Origin: Bacteroidales bacterium | GTDB lineage: Bacteria; Bacteroidota; Bacteroidia; Bacteroidales; UBA932 | Length of the DNA stretch: 37,054 bases | NCBI GenBank assembly: GCA_017625725.1 | Contig: JAGAKH010000050.1 | Span: 1-37,054, forward strand | Direction of reading: 5' to 3' | Shown: positions 32,385-37,054 of the stretch, one piece after another | Position numbering within the stretch: position 1 is the stretch's first letter | How the letters are laid out: each line of letters starts with the position of its first letter | The notes under the pieces: generated by a model | Seen by the model: only the letters and a program-made list of their open reading frames with translations | Databases searched by the model: none | What the model was told of the DNA's origin: nothing | Made by a program: the position numbers and the translations under genes

Positions 32385-33758
32385 TCAGGCAGAGAAGGAT
32401 ACGCCGTCAAAGGCCAGCGACGGTATCTGCCATCTTGCGCTTTCACGTGCATCCGTTCCTGCTGCAATAAGGTTGTTCCACAATTCTATGATGTTGCCGG
32501 TTATCAGCATCTCCCTTACAGGATGGGTTATCCTGCCCTTGCTGAAGGCGAAACCTTCTATACCGAAGGAGAAGTCTCCTGTCACAGGGTTGCAGTTGCC
32601 CCCGTTGAATCCGCTCACGAGAATACCGTTTCCGGCGAGTTTCATCAGATCCTTCAAAGATACTTCTTTTTCCGCTGACTGCAAGCGCTCTCCCTTGATA
32701 TATGGCATCAGACATGGCCTTGAGACATCTTCCACCGTCGGTTCCACTCCCATCTTGAGAGCCATGTAGGTATTGACGAAATATTGTCTTACCACTCCGT
32801 TCTCTATGATGGCAGAATCTTTCGTGGCCACTCCTTCGGTATCGAACAGCCTTGAACCGTTCTTTCCCGGGGTCCTTGCCAGATCCATCAGTGTCATTCC
32901 TTCGCTGAATACCTTCTTTCCCTCGGAATCTTCCAGGAATGACATCTTCTGCTGGATGGATGTCGCATTCAGGGCTGTCAGGAGAGGGGATACCAGTCTT
33001 GAAGCCACATTCGTATCGACTATCATCCTGTATCTTCCACTGCGCCTTTTCTTCGGGCCTATCTGACTTACAGCTCTCTCCAATGCTTTTGCCCCGCATT
33101 CCACAAAGTCGGTATCAGCTGCCTTCGGAACGGTCTGCCACCAGTAGCCGCTGTATTTGTTGCCATCCGTATCCTTTATAGTCATCTCGGAGAACACACC
33201 GAAGGTAGTTTCCATGTGTCTTCCTTCAAATCCCTGTGAATCAACCGTATAGCTGTCGTCTGCGGTACGCGAGTATTCGCATTCTTCTGAAATCAGCGAA
33301 TATCCCTTGTCCTCGTTTCCCGATATCAGCCTGTCGTATATGCTGAGCTTCATGGCATTTGCAAGCATCGTGTCGGCATCCATCGATTCATGGCTTGCGT
33401 CATAGAGTCCGAGCTCAAGACCGGTTACGGCATCTCTGGCTGTACGCTCCGGGGACGGAAGCTGTCTGCACGCATCCTCTCCCAGCATCCTTACCATCAC
33501 GATTGCCTTGCCGACAAAGTCCTCGAGTTCCTTTTCTTCAAGCCTGTTGGTAGAGAATGTGCCATACCTGCCATTGACGAACAGATACAGATATATGGAG
33601 CGGTCAGCGGAATGAGTCACCTTGTCGAGCTCTCCGTTCAGGATGGTATATGAATCCGATATGCATTTGTTCAGATATACCCTGACGCCGTCCGCACCAC
33701 ATGAAAGCGCATGACTGATACAGTGTTTCGCTATGTTCTTTTCCTCAGTTGTAATCAT
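32385..33758 (-). CDS. pmbA: TldE/PmbA-type metalloprotease subunit
   Basis: TldE (PmbA) forms a complex with TldD; TldD carries the zinc site and TldE completes the substrate channel. Known tasks in E. coli are maturation of microcin B17 and breakdown of the CcdA antitoxin. I start it at 33758 (MITTEEKNIAKHCISHAL), giving 457 residues; an in-frame ATG at 33800 would overlap tldD by 11 bases. Family text is visible: YTVDSQGFEGRHMETTFGVF, SGRYRMIVDTNVASRLVSPL, TRLFDTEGVATKDS-like sequence, and GNCNPVTGDFSFGIEGFAF near the end. No HExxxH motif is present, as expected for this subunit. Confidence 0.92.
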   Translation of the reverse strand: MITTEEKNIAKHCISHALSCGADGVRVYLNKCISDSYTILNGELDKVTHSADRSIYLYLFVNGRYGTFSTNRLEEKELEDFVGKAIVMVRMLGEDACRQLPSPERTARDAVTGLELGLYDASHESMDADTMLANAMKLSIYDRLISGNEDKGYSLISEECEYSRTADDSYTVDSQGFEGRHMETTFGVFSEMTIKDTDGNKYSGYWWQTVPKAADTDFVECGAKALERAVSQIGPKKRRSGRYRMIVDTNVASRLVSPLLTALNATSIQQKMSFLEDSEGKKVFSEGMTLMDLARTPGKNGSRLFDTEGVATKDSAIIENGVVRQYFVNTYMALKMGVEPTVEDVSRPCLMPYIKGERLQSAEKEVSLKDLMKLAGNGILVSGFNGGNCNPVTGDFSFGIEGFAFSKGRITHPVREMLITGNIIELWNNLIAAGTDARESARWQIPSLAFDGVSFSA

Positions 33759-33789
33759 CTTCTTCCGTTTGTTTCCAATTGTTTCGGAA

Positions 33790-35217
33790 TCATTCGCCAC
33801 CGACAGTGAGCGAACTGATCAGAACGGTAGGCATTCCGCATGATACGGGAACGCTCTGATCCTTTCCGCATGTCCATGTGCCGTTGTCTATCTTGAGATC
33901 GTTGCCGACTGCCACTATGTCTGTCAGGGCATGAGGACCGTTTCCTATGATGTTGATGTCCTTTACCGGTGCTGTCAGACGGCCGTTCTCGATCAGGTGG
34001 CCGCTTTTCACGAAGAAGGTGAAGTCTCCCTCTCCGATCTTGACCTGTCCGTTGGAGAACTCGTTTACATATATTCCGTTCCTTACTGATGCGATTATTC
34101 CATCCGGATCGGCATCGCCGCTTTCCATGTAAGTGGCTCTCATTCGTGGAATAGGGTTGTATCGGAAATTCTCGCGTCGGCCGTTTCCTGTAGGCGCCAC
34201 GCCATACCAGCTCGCGCTGATCCTGTCATGGAGATATGAGCACAGGATGCCGTCCTTTACCATATAGGTCTTTTCCCCAGGTACGCCTTCGTCGTCGTAA
34301 TTGCCTGATCCTCTGTTGAATGCAATGGTTCCGTCGTCTATGATGTCAACACCTTCGGGACAGACCCTTTTGCCCATCTTGTCAGAGAATATCGACTGCC
34401 CCTTGCGGTTGAAGTCGGCTTCGAATGCATGGCCCATTGCCTCGTGGAGAAGTATTCCGGAAGCTCCGGCTCCCATCACGACGCTCATCTGACCTCCCTT
34501 GGGCCTGATGGCATTGAATCTTTCGTCAATACCGCTTACGACCTCGTCGGCAAGTTCCTTCATCAGTTCCGGTCCGATGAGTTCGGCTCCCATGCGGAAA
34601 CTTCTCGATGCGCTCTTGTTTTCTGTCTTGTTTTCCTGCTGGAATACGGCAGTCACAGTCACGCTTCCCATAGGCCTTGTCTCATATGTGAGTTCTCCAA
34701 GGGAATTGTACATCATGACATCGCTTACCGAATCCGAAAGTCTGATAATGACCTTCACTATTCTCCGGTCTCTCGAAGATACGGCTGTTTCCAGCTCCTG
34801 CATGAAGGGGAGGAATGTGTCTGCGCTCCTGTCTCTCCAGTTTTCCTTCATGGGGTACAGGTCGGACATGGTGTCTCTAACCTTCATATATGTCCTTCCG
34901 TCTGCAGCGGTTCCTGATGCTATGGCAGATGCCGCCTTTGCAGCGGCCAGCATGTCGGCCATTTCCGTATTTTCGGAATATGCATATCCTGTCTTTTCTC
35001 CCTTGAGGACTCTGATTCCGACTCCGAAGTCCGTATGGAAGCCTCCGGAAGAAACCACTCCGTCCTTGAGCAGGAGGTTGAAGAATGTCGTATGCTCGAA
35101 ATACAGGTCACAGTAATCGCCTCCGTGAGCGAGAGCCGTTCCGACCAGGGTCTGCAGCTGGGTTTCCGTTACCTTGAATATGTTAAGATAATTGTTCTTC
35201 ATGTCCGTTTTTCTCAT
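33790..35217 (-). CDS. tldD: TldD metalloprotease
   Basis: The catalytic subunit of the TldD/TldE protease, about 475 residues. The zinc motif HExxxH is visible in LLHEAMGHAFEADF, and the conserved tail part with GDFTFFVKSGHLIENGRLTAP and CGKDQSVPVSCGMPTVLIS is present. I use the ATG at 35217, one base after the stop of the zeta-like gene; the ATG at 35202 (MKNNYLNIFKV) is also reasonable. A longer in-frame extension lies inside the upstream gene and is rejected. It is followed directly by its partner gene. Confidence 0.93.
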   Translation of the reverse strand: MRKTDMKNNYLNIFKVTETQLQTLVGTALAHGGDYCDLYFEHTTFFNLLLKDGVVSSGGFHTDFGVGIRVLKGEKTGYAYSENTEMADMLAAAKAASAIASGTAADGRTYMKVRDTMSDLYPMKENWRDRSADTFLPFMQELETAVSSRDRRIVKVIIRLSDSVSDVMMYNSLGELTYETRPMGSVTVTAVFQQENKTENKSASRSFRMGAELIGPELMKELADEVVSGIDERFNAIRPKGGQMSVVMGAGASGILLHEAMGHAFEADFNRKGQSIFSDKMGKRVCPEGVDIIDDGTIAFNRGSGNYDDEGVPGEKTYMVKDGILCSYLHDRISASWYGVAPTGNGRRENFRYNPIPRMRATYMESGDADPDGIIASVRNGIYVNEFSNGQVKIGEGDFTFFVKSGHLIENGRLTAPVKDINIIGNGPHALTDIVAVGNDLKIDNGTWTCGKDQSVPVSCGMPTVLISSLTVGGE

Positions 35218-35218
35218 C

Positions 35219-35836
35219 TTAGAGGGAGAGTATCTCTCCTGTCTCATCAACAATCTTCTTCCTGTCTTCAGCAATAGCCTTGATCTTTGCATATGTGGCC
35301 TCGTCCTTTATGTTGATGATCTCGCTTCCTGATCCTTCGGCTATTACGCGGAAAGGTATCTGCGAATTGTCTGCCAGGATCCATCTTTCGCAGATCGGAG
35401 CATATGAGCTGAAGAAATAATATATGCCGACATGATAGCGTCTTCTTATGGTCTCTTCAGGAATGTTATGTCCGCCCGCCTCGACTCTTGCACGTACCCT
35501 TTCGACTGCCAGATCCGGAGAATTCAGCCAGAAATACAGGAGTGTGACGGTATATCCGGCATCCTGTGCCATCTTTACCGTCTTGAGCAAGGTCCTTGTC
35601 GCCAATGTAGTCTCCACGGCGAAGTCCATCTGCTTCTTCAGGAGATATCTGATCTTCATGATCATATATCTGCTGGCCTGTATCGAAGCCTTTGACGGAT
35701 CGAACGGTGACAGCCCCTTGGCGAATTCATCTGAATTGACGAATTCCCTGCAGTCCAGCATTTCCGGCAGCAATGAATATGAAGCTGTGGTCTTGCCGGC
35801 TCCGTTGCAGCCTGATATTATATACAATCTTGGCAT
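35219..35836 (-). CDS. Zeta-toxin-type P-loop kinase
   Basis: A 205-residue protein with Walker A SGCNGAGKTT at 8-17, followed by FVNSDEFAKGLSPF (Asp of the zeta substrate site), ETTLATRTL and a lid region RRRYHVGIYYFF. This is the zeta-toxin/P-loop kinase family, whose toxin members phosphorylate UDP-N-acetylglucosamine. No epsilon-type antitoxin gene is next to it. Chromosomal zeta-like kinases of this compact kind are common in Bacteroidota and may not be toxins. It is the first gene of a unit continuing into tldD one base later. A -7 box sits directly at its start codon. Confidence 0.85.
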   Translation of the reverse strand: MPRLYIISGCNGAGKTTASYSLLPEMLDCREFVNSDEFAKGLSPFDPSKASIQASRYMIMKIRYLLKKQMDFAVETTLATRTLLKTVKMAQDAGYTVTLLYFWLNSPDLAVERVRARVEAGGHNIPEETIRRRYHVGIYYFFSSYAPICERWILADNSQIPFRVIAEGSGSEIINIKDEATYAKIKAIAEDRKKIVDETGEILSL

Positions 35837-35840
35837 AATG

Positions 35841-35848
35841 CAAATTTA
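35841..35848 (-). promoter_or_regulatory. -7 box of the zeta-tldD-pmbA operon
   Basis: The minus strand reads TAAATTTG, an exact match, only 4 bases before the ATG at 35836. The message would be leaderless or nearly so. Confidence 0.45.
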
Positions 35849-35873
35849 TAAATTACGCGATAGTCGCTACGGT

Positions 35874-36575
35874 TTATTTATGGGTGACACCGTATCCGAA
35901 AAGAGCGAAATCGCCCTTGCATGGATCCTCAGGCCATATTTCTCTGAATGCGTCAGTTATTTCCTGAGCGGTGACGATGTCCTTCTGCTTCCTTCCGGTC
36001 AGACCGAGGGCTGTTGCCTGGGCATATACATGGACATCAAGCGGAAGTATCAGACCTTTCTTGTCGGAGTTCTTCCATACTCCGAGATCCACCATCCCGT
36101 CGTCCCGGATAAGCCATCTGCGCATCATGCTGATCTTCTTGTTCGGAGCCTTCCTGTCTTCCTTCTGACCGAATATCTGTGTCCTTATGTCGTTGTCACT
36201 CAGCCCCTCCAGAGTACCGTACTTCTCGTAAAGTACCTTGAGTCTGCCGCATATCGCCGAGAATTCACTCCATTTTATCGTCCTGTGCAGACTGACATTC
36301 TCGTCGCGATATTCTCCGTTCATTATATAATCATATGGCTTCCAGCACATTTCGTCAAACATCCTCCCGCAATCCCTCACGATCATCGCTCGTCGTCCCC
36401 ATGCCAGATGTGCGGCAAGCAGGGCTGAAATCTCAATATCCGCAAGCGAGGCCTCTCCGGCTTCGTATCTGCGTGCGAACCGTGTCGGGAAGATTATCGG
36501 ATCTTCCTGAAAATATTTCGGGTTATTATATTCTTCCGCCCACCCAATCAGGGTCTCTTTCAATGCTGTGTCCAT
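35874..36575 (-). CDS. DUF2400 (TIGR02757) family protein
   Basis: A 233-residue cytoplasmic protein of unknown function. Family text is recognised: NPKYFQEDPIIFPTRFA near the N-terminus, ISALLAAHLAWGRRAMI, KKISMMRRWLIRDDGMVDLGVWK, LILPLDVHVYAQATALGLTGRKQKD and a C-terminal DFALFGYGV. The family is widespread in Bacteroidota and has a helical fold related to HhH-type DNA glycosylases, but no activity is established. It has its own promoter, with a -7 box 7 bases before the ATG. Confidence 0.88.
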   Translation of the reverse strand: MDTALKETLIGWAEEYNNPKYFQEDPIIFPTRFARRYEAGEASLADIEISALLAAHLAWGRRAMIVRDCGRMFDEMCWKPYDYIMNGEYRDENVSLHRTIKWSEFSAICGRLKVLYEKYGTLEGLSDNDIRTQIFGQKEDRKAPNKKISMMRRWLIRDDGMVDLGVWKNSDKKGLILPLDVHVYAQATALGLTGRKQKDIVTAQEITDAFREIWPEDPCKGDFALFGYGVTHK

Positions 36576-36582
36576 AATCTTA

Positions 36583-36590
36583 CAAAGATA
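36583..36590 (-). promoter_or_regulatory. -7 box of the DUF2400 gene
   Basis: The minus strand reads TATCTTTG, an exact TAnnTTTG match ending 7 bases before the ATG at 36575, so the transcript has a leader of only a few bases. Confidence 0.5.
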
Positions 36591-36625
36591 GGTATAATCT
36601 CAAAACAGGCCATCCCGTCGGACAT

Positions 36626-36659
36626 AAAAAAGAGACGACTGTGTAAGCCGTCTCTTTTT
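36626..36659 (-). terminator. Terminator of the peptide transporter gene, bidirectional in form
   Basis: aaaaagagacg (36627-36637) pairs with cgtctcttttt (36649-36659) around an 11-base loop. A-rich and T-rich flanks give a T run on either strand. It lies 20 bases past the stop codon at 36680. Confidence 0.85.
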
Positions 36660-36679
36660 GTGATGCGCTATGAGGATAA

Positions 36680-37054
36680 TTACTCTGTTGCGGACTCGAT
36701 ACGCTTCATGTTGGCGAACATGAATACACCTGCGAGGACGCAGATGGCGATGAGCACAACCCAGATAGACCAGAGCGGAATCTTCATCCAGAGGAGGCCA
36801 GGAACTGTTACAAGGTAGTTTCCGATGGCTGTAGCTGCGAACCATCCTCCCATCATCATACCTTTGTACTTAGGAGGAGCAACCTTTGACACGAATGAGA
36901 TACCCATAGGTGAAAGGAGACGCTCTGCAAATGTGAGCACGAGGTATGTTGAGATGAGCCATGTTGGTGATACGAGGTCAGGGCTTACTGTTCCGCCGAG
37001 CTCCTTAGGAGATGCGAGACCGAATGAGCCGAGTGTGAGGATAAGGAAGCCTGC
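36680..37054 (-). CDS. POT-family peptide MFS transporter, C-terminal part only
   Basis: The last 124 codons of a gene that runs out of the window on its 5' side. The visible part reads GSFGLASPKELGGTVSP, STYLVLTFAERLLSPMGISF, VSKVAPPKYKGMMMGGWF, ATAIGNYLVTVPG and two more hydrophobic segments. The pattern ERLLSPMG...VSKVAPPKYKGMMMGGWF is that of proton-dependent oligopeptide transporters (DtpT/POT) in Bacteroidota. These take up di- and tripeptides. A strong terminator follows the stop codon. Confidence 0.88.
   Translation of the reverse strand, partial: AGFLILTLGSFGLASPKELGGTVSPDLVSPTWLISTYLVLTFAERLLSPMGISFVSKVAPPKYKGMMMGGWFAATAIGNYLVTVPGLLWMKIPLWSIWVVLIAICVLAGVFMFANMKRIESATE

Noticed and set aside
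35219-35836. Complete epsilon/zeta toxin-antitoxin system
   Set aside because: No small antitoxin gene lies upstream or downstream; the neighbours are DUF2400 and tldD.

Overview
The window looks like chromosome of a Bacteroidales-type member of the Bacteroidota. The evidence is a SusC/SusD pair, lipoproteins with BACON-like and MetallophosN/C-like domains, a streptopain-family (C10) protease, little Shine-Dalgarno signal, and repeated matches to the Bacteroidota promoter pattern TTTG...TAnnTTTG. Genus cannot be read safely from the sequence.

Region 1 (1-6550) is an accessory, visibly AT-rich segment. It opens with an IS4-family insertion sequence whose two terminal inverted repeats are both present (1-1478). 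The right end of the IS cuts the 3' end of a C10 protease gene. Upstream of that gene, on the same strand, lie a lipoprotein with collagen-like repeats and a FISUMP-like lipoprotein; all three probably share a long leader rich in inverted repeats. A divergent ParD/ParE toxin-antitoxin pair closes the segment, next to the 3' end of a tRNA gene.

Region 2 (6618-10734) is core genome on the minus strand: tRNA-Arg(ACG), rplS with a candidate leader hairpin, grpE-dnaJ, and an MFS transporter of the hexuronate/ACS type. A LacI-family regulator (10888-11949) is divergent from the transporter.

Region 3 (11976-26403) is the most interesting part. It is a seven-gene plus-strand operon: GlpT-like glycerol-3-phosphate antiporter, lipoprotein metallophosphoesterase, SusC, SusD, a surface lipoprotein with a duplicated C-terminal domain, a secreted metallo-beta-lactamase-fold hydrolase, and a secreted fusion of metallophosphoesterase and glycerophosphodiester phosphodiesterase. 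It has the layout of a polysaccharide utilization locus but contains no glycoside hydrolase, lyase or sulfatase; all its enzymes are of phosphoesterase or MBL type. I infer that it captures a glycerophosphodiester-containing substrate (for example teichoic-acid fragments or phospholipid head groups), cuts it outside the cytoplasm, and imports glycerol-3-phosphate through GlpT.

Region 4 (26363-37054) is minus-strand housekeeping in three or four transcription units: GT2 glycosyltransferase-trkA-ABC-F ATPase; zeta-like kinase-TldD-TldE/PmbA-SlyD-like FKBP-DMT transporter; a DUF2400 protein; and the C-terminal end of a POT-family peptide transporter cut by the window edge. The ABC-F gene carries an in-frame insertion with perfect 21-bp inverted arms, resembling a palindromic element inserted into a coding region.
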